64,000 bases of DNA from Anaeromassilibacillus senegalensis (lineage in GTDB: Bacteria; Bacillota; Clostridia; Oscillospirales; Acutalibacteraceae), in the NCBI RefSeq assembly GCF_001261775.1, contig NZ_LN868538.1, forward strand, positions 1,074,312 to 1,138,311, given 5' to 3'. This document shows positions 30,240 to 37,206 of the stretch, piece after piece (position 1 is the first letter of the stretch; each line of letters begins with the position of its first letter). Under the pieces are notes generated by a model. It saw only the letters and a list, made by a program, of their open reading frames with translations. It made no database searches and was not told the DNA's origin. A program made the position numbers and the translations under genes.

Positions 30240-30937
30240 GCCTAAAGCAAACGATCCTCGGCCGCATGGAAGCGCATCCTATTGGAACGCGCTTTATCAG
30301 GGAACGGCGGTATCGAATCATTTTCATCGCGGCCTTCCATCTTTTCTTAAATCTTCTGTACGCGTTCTACCACGGCGTTCTCGGCGTCGTTCATTTGTCC
30401 CTGTGGTTTCTCACCATGTGCGCCTATTATACCTTATTGAGCACCATGCGCTTTTCCGCGGTGCTGTGCGCGTATAAAGGCCGTTCCACTTCTTCGATTG
30501 ATACAGAATATTTTGTTATGAAACTGTCCGGTATCCTGCTCGTCCTGTTCAGCGTTGTCCTGTCGGGAATCATCTATCTGAGCCTGTCGCAGAACATCGT
30601 TCGGAAATACGATAAAATTACCATGATTACGATTGCGGCCTACATTTTTTTGAAAGTCACAATGGCCGCGATCCATGCTGTCAATGACAGAAAAAATCCC
30701 GCCCCGCTTCTGGCGGCCATCCGCACCATCGGATACGCGGAGGTGGCGGCGTCTGTTTTAACCTTGCAGCGTTCCATGCTCGCATCATTCGGAACGATGA
30801 ACGGCACGGACGCACATCGAATGAATCTGCTGACCGGCGCCGCCGTCTGCCTGTTTATTTTTGTGCTTGGAATCGCAACAACGGCCAGAGGCATCAGGAG
30901 AAAGGAGCAAACCGTATGGCAAAATCAAAACTTGTAA
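30236..30937 (+). CDS. Polytopic membrane protein of unknown function
   Basis: A 233-residue protein with about six membrane helices (near 27-45, 47-68, 92-117, 127-147, 159-180 region and 203-222). No transporter signature is recognised. Start fixed at ATG 30236 by ATGA overlap with the preceding gene. The 3' end overlaps the start of the 61-residue protein by 22 bp. The three genes and their TetR repressor form a compact unit; efflux or envelope stress is a guess I do not press. Confidence 0.75.
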   Translation: MSLKQTILGRMEAHPIGTRFIRERRYRIIFIAAFHLFLNLLYAFYHGVLGVVHLSLWFLTMCAYYTLLSTMRFSAVLCAYKGRSTSSIDTEYFVMKLSGILLVLFSVVLSGIIYLSLSQNIVRKYDKITMITIAAYIFLKVTMAAIHAVNDRKNPAPLLAAIRTIGYAEVAASVLTLQRSMLASFGTMNGTDAHRMNLLTGAAVCLFIFVLGIATTARGIRRKEQTVWQNQNL

Positions 30938-31101
30938 CGGCAAACGAAAAAGTGGCAGAAAAAGTCGTCGGCGCCTTTGAGAAAATAGAGCACACCGTCG
31001 TGGGTGGTTATATCAGGATAGAAGACGCCTTTGTCGACCGCTACCTCACAAAAGACGGTGAAACCGTAGAAGAAGCCAAAAAACGCCTGAAGAGCAGATG
31101 A
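30916..31101 (+). CDS. Small conserved protein (61 residues)
   Basis: A highly charged 61-residue protein with the internal near-repeat EKIEHTVVGGYIRIEDAFVDRYL and the C-terminal KDGETVEEAKKRLK. Similar small proteins are widespread in Firmicutes, often next to TetR or membrane genes, but have no known role. AGAAAGGAG precedes ATG 30916, inside the end of the previous gene. The amphipathic helices could associate with the membrane or with the preceding membrane protein. Confidence 0.8.
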   Translation: MAKSKLVTANEKVAEKVVGAFEKIEHTVVGGYIRIEDAFVDRYLTKDGETVEEAKKRLKSR

Positions 31102-31221
31102 AGGCGTCCTGGTCATGCCCCACAGGCCTTCCCGAAAAAATTTATATTGCAGCGAAAAAGTCCGCGACAGTCCAAGCTGTTGTGGACTTTTATTTATATT
31201 TATATTTATATTTAATATACC

Positions 31222-31250
31222 TTGACAGATGAGGTATATATGAGTATAGT
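31222..31250 (+). promoter_or_regulatory. Promoter of the PadR operon with overlapping AT dyad
   Basis: TTGACA (31222-31227), 17-bp spacer, TATAGT (31245-31250). The segment from GGTATATA to TATATC across the spacer and -10 is imperfectly palindromic and could be the PadR autoregulatory operator. Upstream, 31188-31218 is a TTTATA-type simple repeat. Confidence 0.7.
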
Positions 31251-31276
31251 ATATCTTAGAAAGTGTGGTGAGTGCA

Positions 31277-31600
31277 ATGTCCATTACCGCAGATATGATC
31301 CGGGGGCACACAGACACGATCATTTTACGAGAGCTCCTGGATAAGGACAGCTACGGCTATGAGATCAACAAAGCCATCCAGGAAAAGACCGACAACCAGT
31401 ACGAGCTGAAGGAAGCCACCCTCTACACCGCGTTCCGCCGGCTGGAGCAGGCGGGATACATCCAATCCTATTGGGGAGACGAAACCACCGGCGCGCGCAG
31501 GCGCTATTACACCATCACGGAAGAAGGGCGCGCACAGTACCAGAACGCAATCGCGGACTGGGCGCATGCCAAACTCCTGATCGACAAACTGATTTTATAA
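31277..31600 (+). CDS. PadR family transcriptional regulator
   Basis: A 107-residue PadR winged-helix repressor: MIRGHTDTIILRELLDKDSYGYEINKA, then ATLYTAFRRLEQAGYIQSYW (recognition helix and wing) and GARRRYYTITEEGRAQY. Start chosen at ATG 31277; GTG codons at 31265 and 31268 are in frame, but GGTGAG just upstream fits the ATG. It heads an operon with a permease-prefix membrane protein and a DUF4097 protein, a common Firmicutes trio thought to sense the cell envelope. Probably autoregulated through the dyad in its promoter. Confidence 0.93.
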   Translation: MSITADMIRGHTDTIILRELLDKDSYGYEINKAIQEKTDNQYELKEATLYTAFRRLEQAGYIQSYWGDETTGARRRYYTITEEGRAQYQNAIADWAHAKLLIDKLIL

Positions 31601-31617
31601 CAGAAAGGCTGATATTG

Positions 31618-32253
31618 ATGATTGACAAAATTCGTGCTTATCTGGACAACGCCTTTGAAAACGCGCCCAAAACCCGCCGGATGGAGGACCTGAAGGAAGA
31701 GCTGTACTCCAACCTGGTGGAGAAGTACAACGACCGCCTCAAACACGGCCTCTCCGAAGAGGACGCGTACAACACGGTCATCCGGGGCATCGGCAACATC
31801 GACGAGCTGATCGACAGCGTACGGGAACCTTCCCCGCTGGCCCCCACGCCGGTACAGGAAACCAGCGCGCGCGCCATCCGCACGGCGGTCGCCGTCGCGC
31901 TCTATATTATGAGCCCGTTCCTGGTGATCCTGATCGACAACACCGCCGGGATCGGCGCCATGTTTGCCGCCATCGCCGCGGCGACCGGCCTGCTGATCTA
32001 CAACGGCATGACGCGCAAATCTTATGTGCGCACGGAGGATACGATTGTGGAAGAATTTAAAGAATGGCATGTGAACAACAGCCGGCAGCGCGACGCGGTC
32101 AACGCATTCAAAGGCGCGTTCTGGAGCATCACCGTCGCCATTTATCTGCTGGTCAGCTTCATTTTCCGTATCTGGAGCTTTTCCTGGATCATCTTTATCA
32201 TTGCCGTTGCAATTGAGAACATTGTAAAAGGCATACTGGCATTAAAGGAGTGA
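31618..32253 (+). CDS. Permease-prefix/DUF1700-like membrane protein
   Basis: A 211-residue protein. The N-terminal 60-70 residues form a helical 'permease prefix' domain (IRAYLDNAFENAPKT, MEDLKEELYSNLVEKYNDR, GLSEEDAYNTVIRGIGNIDELI). Three or four membrane helices follow (about 85-130 and 165-208). Such proteins accompany PadR regulators and DUF4097 proteins, with unknown mechanism. ATG 31618 lies 17 bp after the PadR stop, with AGAAAGG upstream. The downstream gene's GTG-like alternative start overlaps its stop, so the genes are tightly coupled. Confidence 0.85.
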   Translation: MIDKIRAYLDNAFENAPKTRRMEDLKEELYSNLVEKYNDRLKHGLSEEDAYNTVIRGIGNIDELIDSVREPSPLAPTPVQETSARAIRTAVAVALYIMSPFLVILIDNTAGIGAMFAAIAAATGLLIYNGMTRKSYVRTEDTIVEEFKEWHVNNSRQRDAVNAFKGAFWSITVAIYLLVSFIFRIWSFSWIIFIIAVAIENIVKGILALKE

Positions 32254-32258
32254 AAATC

Positions 32259-33176
32259 ATGAGCAAGACTGCTGCAAAAGTGATCATCGGCATCTGGAGC
32301 GTCATTCTGGTTTTCTGTATTGCGGTATTTGCCTTCTTATGCGTAAGCGACGGCTGGGGCAACCGCTATTTCTGGCACTCTTCCCGCTACGACGGCGACT
32401 GGTCGTACGTCCAGCTCAAGGAACAGAGTATTCCCGAGGAAATCGACGCTTTGGACATCGATTGGAAGGGCGGCGACGTCAATTTCCATGCGAGTGACAA
32501 TGCCACCGTAAAAATCGTGCAGCGCGGCGTAAAAAACACGCCGGAGACAGAGTTCTTCAACTCCGACGTCAAAAACGGCAAGCTGACCATTCAGGACGGC
32601 AAACGCACGGCGGGCCTGCGCATCTTCCCCTTCTCCTTTTCCATCGGCTCCGACCTGGACGTTTATCTGCCGGAAAAAACGTATCAGACGCTGGCCGTCA
32701 AGACCGTGAGCGGAGACATCGACCTGCAGGAATTTAACGCTTCCGTCTTGGAATTGCGTTCCACCTCCGGCGACTTCACCGTGAGCGGCGAGTACACGGA
32801 GATGACGCTGGAAACCACCAGCGGCGACATGGAGTGCACCGCCGCACAAACCGACCGGTTGGAGCTCCAAACCGTCAGCGGAGAAAGCACATTCAGGGGC
32901 AGCGTCAAACAAATCAACGCGAACAGCACCTCAGGCGATCTGAGTTTTAAAATGGATACGATGCCGGAAGGCGTGTCGGCGCACACGGTATCCGGAGAAA
33001 TGGTCTTTGCCCTGCCGGAAAACGACGGCTTCTCCGTGGAATTCCACAGTGTTTCGGGCGACCTGTACAGCGATTTCTGGGACCGCACCGACCGTTACAA
33101 CACGCAGTACAAGGACGGCGGCACGCTGTTTGACCTGCGCACGACCAGCGGCGATGCCCTCCTGCACAAGCGGTGA
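32259..33176 (+). CDS. DUF4097 beta-solenoid protein (LiaG-like)
   Basis: A 305-residue protein with an N-terminal membrane helix (about residues 8-30) and a long extracytoplasmic DUF4097 domain of repeating beta-strands marked by TVSGDI, STSGDF, TTSGDM, TVSGES and STSGDL steps every 17-22 residues, a clear beta-solenoid pattern. Related to LiaG-type envelope-stress proteins. Start chosen at ATG 32259, with AAAGGAG eight bases upstream; GTG 32250 is in frame but overlaps that ribosome site. Last gene of the PadR operon. Function is unknown beyond the probable envelope sensing or adhesion role. Confidence 0.88.
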   Translation: MSKTAAKVIIGIWSVILVFCIAVFAFLCVSDGWGNRYFWHSSRYDGDWSYVQLKEQSIPEEIDALDIDWKGGDVNFHASDNATVKIVQRGVKNTPETEFFNSDVKNGKLTIQDGKRTAGLRIFPFSFSIGSDLDVYLPEKTYQTLAVKTVSGDIDLQEFNASVLELRSTSGDFTVSGEYTEMTLETTSGDMECTAAQTDRLELQTVSGESTFRGSVKQINANSTSGDLSFKMDTMPEGVSAHTVSGEMVFALPENDGFSVEFHSVSGDLYSDFWDRTDRYNTQYKDGGTLFDLRTTSGDALLHKR

Positions 33177-33285
33177 GCGCGTCCTCCTGTCCGTCGATTT
33201 GCCCCTATTTTCTTTTCCACAAGCATACGCGGACAAATTCGTGGCATTCTTATGGGGAAATCAAGAATTACAGGAGGGACCTGCT

Positions 33286-33666
33286 ATGAAATCCACCTTT
33301 TTACACGCCAACTTGAACGTTTTCGACCTGGAAAAAAGCCTCGCATTCTATCAAACGGCGCTGGGTCTGACGGAATGCCGCCGCATGGAAGCACCGGACG
33401 GCTCGTTCATTCTGGTCTATCTCTCCGACGGCACAACGCCGTTTGAACTGGAGCTGACCTGGCTGCGGGACCGCACCGCACCGTACAATCTGGGGGACAA
33501 CGAAATTCATCTGGCGGTTCGCGTGGAGGACAAAGCGGCAGCGTATGCGCTTCACCGGGAGATGGGCTGCATCTGCTTTGAGAACCACGACATGGACCTC
33601 TATTTCATCAACGACCCGGACGGCTACTGGATTGAAATTTTGACCTCCGGTCGGGACGCTCGCTAG
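33286..33666 (+). CDS. VOC-superfamily (glyoxalase I-like) protein
   Basis: A 126-residue vicinal-oxygen-chelate protein close to lactoylglutathione lyases: FLHANLNVFDLEKSLAFYQ at the N-terminus (metal-binding His 7), FELELTW (Glu), NEIHLAVRVED (His) and NDPDGYWIEIL (Glu) give the expected four metal ligands. Methylglyoxal detoxification is plausible. ATG 33286 follows CAGGAGGG. Its last nine codons run into a dispersed palindromic repeat (GACCTCCGGTC at 33642-33652), so the natural C-terminus may have been replaced by repeat-encoded residues (TSGRDAR). Confidence 0.92.
   Translation: MKSTFLHANLNVFDLEKSLAFYQTALGLTECRRMEAPDGSFILVYLSDGTTPFELELTWLRDRTAPYNLGDNEIHLAVRVEDKAAAYALHREMGCICFENHDMDLYFINDPDGYWIEILTSGRDAR
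33642..33652. repeat. Dispersed palindromic repeat, copy 2 (in the VOC gene end)
   Basis: GACCTCCGGTC followed by GGGACG; supplies the last codons of the VOC gene. Confidence 0.6.
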
Positions 33667-34019
33667 AGGCTAAAGCCTCGCTCGAAGTTCTAAACAACCA
33701 TCTCTGGTTAGGTCGCGGACCTCCGGTCAAGACGCGCCTGCGGCGGGAACCATTTTCACCTTGCGGCAATGCTAAATATATGCCTTTCTATGTTTCTAGA
33801 AGCGGTTAGGACCATTTTCACCTTGTAGGTAATGATTAAAATGCGTTTTTCCGCTTTTCTAAAAAGCGGCGGTTTCCAAAGGCGGCGCCTTTGGCCGTTC
33901 TCCGCAGAGAACGGAATTCTCTTCCTGAGAAGAGCGAGTGAGAGCGAGTGATACGTTTGTTTATGAGGCAGGGTGCTGCCTCTGGAGCTTTTCCTGGTTC
34001 CCCGGCGAAGGCTGGGAAC
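33666..34019. repeat. Non-coding array of eight consecutive stem-loops
   Basis: Perfect hairpins in order: GAGGC-TAAA-GCCTC (33666-33679), AACCA-TCTC-TGGTT (33696-33709), CCGCTTTT/AAAAGCGG (33851-33869), CCAAAGGC/GCCTTTGG (33876-33894), GTTCTC-CGCA-GAGAAC (33897-33912), CTCTTC-CTGA-GAAGAG (33919-33934), GAGGCAG/CTGCCTC (33965-33982) and GTTCCC/GGGAAC (33997-34019). A tandem GAGCGAGTGA pair lies near 33933-33951, and a direct repeat ACCATTTTCACCTTG occurs near 33750 and again near 33811. The minus-strand ORF across it lacks a ribosome site. It resembles a dispersed repeat cluster rather than a gene. Confidence 0.7.
33718..33728. repeat. Dispersed palindromic repeat, copy 3
   Basis: GACCTCCGGTC followed by AAGACG, 76 bp after copy 2, inside the hairpin array. 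Confidence 0.6.
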
Positions 34020-34095
34020 TAAATCCCGCTGCAAAATAGCTTTTCATAAAAAAACGCGCCTTGCGATACCGCCCCGCGCTGAAGGAATAAAACGC

Positions 34096-34125
34096 TTGAC
34101 GGCTCTCTCTTCATCATGGTAAAAT
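34096..34125 (+). promoter_or_regulatory. Promoter of the antiporter leader
   Basis: TTGACG (34096-34101), 18-bp spacer, TAAAAT (34120-34125). The leader RNA would begin near 34132. Confidence 0.6.
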
Positions 34126-34129
34126 AAAA

Positions 34130-34228
34130 GCCAAGGGAATGAAGTTCTCCCTTGGCAATATGCCTAAACCGCTGATAAAGCTGATGACTTCTGTGATTTT
34201 TAATCGCAGGAATCATCAGCTTTTTTGC
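34130..34228 (+). promoter_or_regulatory. Riboswitch-like leader with intrinsic terminator before the antiporter gene
   Basis: First a 9-bp perfect hairpin GCCAAGGGA/TCCCTTGGC (34130-34138 with 34148-34156), then an unpaired AATATGCCTAAACCGC segment (34158 on). Next comes a very strong terminator: 11-bp arms (34177-34187 with 34213-34223), one mismatch and a further 10-bp inner stem, then six T residues. The gene's own ribosome site comes after the terminator. This layout fits a transcription-terminating riboswitch; a cation-sensing class such as the Na+ (DUF1646) riboswitch is possible but unverified. Confidence 0.6.
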
Positions 34229-34254
34229 TTCCTGCGGAAAAGAGGAGTGTTTTT

Positions 34255-35463
34255 ATGTTACTCAGTCTCGCGTTGGTTTTCCTCTGCGGCATGGCGTTGG
34301 CCGCGGTCTTTGAAGCGCTGCGGCTTCCCAGGCTGCTGGGAATGCTGCTCACCGGCATTCTGCTGGGTCCGTTCGCGCTCAACTGGATCGCGCCGGCGCT
34401 TTTGTCCATCTCCGCGGACCTGCGCAGGATCGCTCTGATCATCATTCTCCTTCGCGCGGGCCTGTCGCTGGATGTCGGCGACCTGAAAAAGGTCGGCCGT
34501 CCCGCCGTTCTGATGTGCTTCGTCCCCGCCTGCTTTGAGATCGTAGGCATGGTCCTGCTTGCCCCCAGGCTGCTCGGCGTTTCCGTACTGGACGCCGCCA
34601 TTATGGGCGCCGTCGTGGCGGCGGTCTCCCCGGCGGTCGTGGTACCCAAAATGCTGGACCTGATGCAGAAGGGTTACGGCGTGGACAAGAGCATCCCGCA
34701 GATGATTCTGGCGGGCGCGTCCGTCGACGACGTGTTCGTCATCGTCCTGTTTACGGCCTTCACCGGCCTGGCGCAGGGGACGCAGCTTTCCCCTACCGGC
34801 TTTGTGCAGATCCCGGTTTCCATTCTGCTGGGGCTTGTGGCGGGCGTCACCGTCGGCCTGCTCCTCGCCCTGTTCTTTCGGCGTGTCCACCTGCGCGACA
34901 CTGTCAAGGTCATCCTGTTGTTGTGCATCGCGTTCCTGCTGGTAACCGCGGAGGATCAACTCAAAGGAATTGTTCCCTTCTCCGGACTGCTGGCGGTGAT
35001 GAGCCTGGGCATCGCCCTGCAAAAACGGCGCGCGTTTGTCGCGGACCGGCTGTCTGCAAAATTCTCCAAGCTTTGGGTCGCGGCGGAAGTCCTTCTTTTT
35101 GTGCTGGTCGGCGCGACTGTGGATATTCAATACGCGGTTTCCGCCGGGGCCGCTGCCATCCTGCTGATTTTCTGTGTGCTGGCATTCCGCATGCTCGGCG
35201 TCCTGTGCTGCCTGCTGCGCACGCACCTCAATGGGAAAGAGCGTGTTTTCTGCATGATCGCCTATCTGCCGAAGGCGACCGTGCAGGCGGCCATCGGCTC
35301 TGTGCCGCTCGCGATGGGGCTCCCCTGCGGCAAAATCGTGCTGACGGTTGCGGTCCTTGCCATCCTGATCACCGCCCCGCTCGGTGCCTTCGGCGTGGAC
35401 ATGACGCACAAACGGCTGCTGCAAAAGCGCGCAGTGGAAAAAGAATCCGGCAACGCCGGTTAA
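34255..35463 (+). CDS. Cation/proton antiporter (CPA family)
   Basis: An inner-membrane monovalent cation:H+ exchanger of 402 residues with about 12 helices. The start is moved to ATG 34255, which follows AGAGGAG; an in-frame ATG at 34225 would sit in the terminator/leader. Typical CPA features are an N-terminal GMALAAVFEALRLPRLLGMLLTGILLGP, the unwound helix with AAVSPAVVVPKM, and the double-acid-type AGASVDDVFVIVLF segment with the DD pair that carries the ion. Controlled by the riboswitch-like leader. Its TAA overlaps the TAA of the convergent MATE gene, so neither gene has a terminator between them. Confidence 0.9.
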   Translation: MLLSLALVFLCGMALAAVFEALRLPRLLGMLLTGILLGPFALNWIAPALLSISADLRRIALIIILLRAGLSLDVGDLKKVGRPAVLMCFVPACFEIVGMVLLAPRLLGVSVLDAAIMGAVVAAVSPAVVVPKMLDLMQKGYGVDKSIPQMILAGASVDDVFVIVLFTAFTGLAQGTQLSPTGFVQIPVSILLGLVAGVTVGLLLALFFRRVHLRDTVKVILLLCIAFLLVTAEDQLKGIVPFSGLLAVMSLGIALQKRRAFVADRLSAKFSKLWVAAEVLLFVLVGATVDIQYAVSAGAAAILLIFCVLAFRMLGVLCCLLRTHLNGKERVFCMIAYLPKATVQAAIGSVPLAMGLPCGKIVLTVAVLAILITAPLGAFGVDMTHKRLLQKRAVEKESGNAG

Positions 35464-36809
35464 GCGCACCGCCCCTTTGCGGATTCAGCCCGCTTCCAGA
35501 GCAGCCGGAACAGGTACAGCGCCAGCAAAATGCCCCAGGAAAACGCCTCCGCATACGCGATGGTCATATTGCCGTAGAGCGGCTCCATCGCATAGGAGAG
35601 CAGGATGCGGCATACCAGCGACGCGATTCCTGCGATGCTGGAATAAAGCACATCCCCCAGCCCCTCCAGATACCCCCGGACCGCCGTCGCAAGGCCATAC
35701 ACCGCATAAAAGCTGGCGATCCGCTGAAAAAAGCATTGTCCGATCTCCACCGCCTCCTGCCCCACACCAAACATGGCGATCAGATACCCGCCGGTCGGGA
35801 TGACCAGCAGCGTCAGCAGCAGGGAACCCGCCGCCATCAGGACCGTACCGACCGCAAAGATGTTCCGGGCGCGCTTTTTCTCCCCCGCGCCGTCGCTCTG
35901 CGCGACCAGCGTGGAGATGCCCGAGCCGAGGTTGATGATCGGCAGCAGGATAATGGAGTCGACGCGATACGCCGTGGTGATTGCCGCCACGGTCTGCGTG
36001 CCGAAACCGTTCATAAAATTCTGCAACAGCAGGCCGCCGAACGCGCTGACGCTGGACTGGATCATCGGCGGCACACCCAGTCGAATCCCCTGCACCAGCG
36101 CCGTCCGGTGCAGCATCCCCTTTCCTGTGCGAAAGCGCAGCAGGGGATGCTTTTTTATGGCATAGACAATTAAAAACACCGTCATCGCCGCCTGTGCAAG
36201 CACGGTTGCCACCGCCGCGCCCGCGACACCCCAGCGCAGCCCGGCGACAAACAAAATGTCCAGCGCGACGTTCACGATGGATGAAACCAGAATAGCCAAA
36301 AACGGCGCGCGGCTGTCGCCGGTCCCCCGCAGCGCGGCGGAGTACACATTGTACACAGCCAGGAACGGCACGCCCGCAAAAATGATTTGCAGGTAGCGTT
36401 CCGCCAGATCAATCGTGTCCGGCGTTGTATGCAGAAGATGCAGCAACGGGGAGGCCAGCCCGATCCCCGCCGCGGCAAGCAGAAGAAACACGACTCCAAG
36501 GAGCACCGAAAAGGCCGAGAGGATTTTCGGTATATCGCCCATTTCCCCGCCGCCGTGCTTCTGCGCAAACAGGATGGCAAGGCCGAGCGTAAAACCGGTG
36601 ATCGCCATCAGGTAGAAGTTGACGACCGTACCGGTCGCGCCGATCGCCGCCAGCGCCAGCTCCCCCTCCACATTGCCGACGATGAACGCATCCGCCCAGT
36701 TATAGAGCTGTTGCAGAACGCCGCTCAGGATCAGCGGCAAGCTGAATCTGAGCAGGATACCGGCGATTTCTCCCCCACCTTTGTGTTTATGGTTTTTTGC
36801 CATCTGCAT
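35460..36809 (-). CDS. MATE family multidrug/sodium antiporter
   Basis: A 449-residue MATE exporter with 12 membrane helices. MATE markers: LPLILSGVLQQLYNWADAFIVG at the N-terminus, then NVYSAALRGTGDSRAPF at the first-half signature and YLEGLGDVLYSSIAGI at the second. Drives drug efflux with Na+ or H+. The start is ATG 36809, with GGTGG close upstream; ATG 36803 is an alternative and gives a nearly identical protein. The upstream ORF extension to 36944 is not supported. A promoter and a terminator-like hairpin lie about 120-200 bp upstream, suggesting conditional expression. Confidence 0.93.
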   Translation of the reverse strand: MQMAKNHKHKGGGEIAGILLRFSLPLILSGVLQQLYNWADAFIVGNVEGELALAAIGATGTVVNFYLMAITGFTLGLAILFAQKHGGGEMGDIPKILSAFSVLLGVVFLLLAAAGIGLASPLLHLLHTTPDTIDLAERYLQIIFAGVPFLAVYNVYSAALRGTGDSRAPFLAILVSSIVNVALDILFVAGLRWGVAGAAVATVLAQAAMTVFLIVYAIKKHPLLRFRTGKGMLHRTALVQGIRLGVPPMIQSSVSAFGGLLLQNFMNGFGTQTVAAITTAYRVDSIILLPIINLGSGISTLVAQSDGAGEKKRARNIFAVGTVLMAAGSLLLTLLVIPTGGYLIAMFGVGQEAVEIGQCFFQRIASFYAVYGLATAVRGYLEGLGDVLYSSIAGIASLVCRILLSYAMEPLYGNMTIAYAEAFSWGILLALYLFRLLWKRAESAKGRCA

Positions 36810-36925
36810 TTTCCACCCCAACCCCCTTTGTTGCACCGGCGGCATTCCGTCCCGCCGTATCTGATCGGACGGCACAGATGCAAAAGTCCGGCCATTCCCG
36901 GAACGTGCCGCCGCATACCGTCCGT

Positions 36926-36964
36926 AAAAAAATACCGCATGCATAGTTCGCCTTGCATACGGTA
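36926..36964 (-). terminator. Attenuator-like terminator in the MATE leader
   Basis: On the minus strand TACCGTATGCA and TGCATGCGGTA (36964-36954 with 36943-36933) form an 11-bp stem with one wobble pair, followed by TTTTTTT. It lies between the predicted promoter and the MATE start, so transcription must read through to express the gene. Confidence 0.7.
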
Positions 36965-36995
36965 GGTGCCCACCCGATATTCCCCATTTTTTGCT

Positions 36996-37024
36996 ACTAT
37001 AACACAGCTTCCCAACAAATGCAA
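36996..37024 (-). promoter_or_regulatory. Promoter of the MATE gene
   Basis: On the minus strand TTGCAT (37024-37019), 17-bp spacer, TATAGT (37001-36996). The predicted start point is near 36989, just before a small ORF (ATG 36987) that crosses the attenuator hairpin. Confidence 0.65.
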
Positions 37025-37089
37025 ATCAGATGGGGAACAGCGGTTTGCCGCCTTTTTGCCCCCTGTTCAACATTTCCCCTCTGCAATGG

Positions 37090-37126
37090 ACAGCGCCCCG
37101 GCTTTTAATGTAAGCCGGGGCGCTGT
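37090..37126. terminator. GC-rich hairpin after GH89 gene
   Basis: A 15-bp perfect stem ACAGCGCCCCGGCTT (37090-37104) with its complement (37112-37126), 80 bp beyond the GH89 stop. No long T-run follows, so termination could be Rho-assisted. The rest of 36810-37206 holds the MATE leader and nothing else recognisable. Confidence 0.65.
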
Positions 37127-37206
37127 TCTGCATTTGATTGTCTGTTCGCACGCACCGTACCACCCGCGCCTACCGCGGCTTATCGGCTCTGTGTGTACGG
37201 ATTTTT

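Noticed and set aside
33756-34034. A minus-strand 92-residue ORF across the hairpin array
   Set aside because: No ribosome site and basic low-complexity translation; hairpins explain the sequence better.
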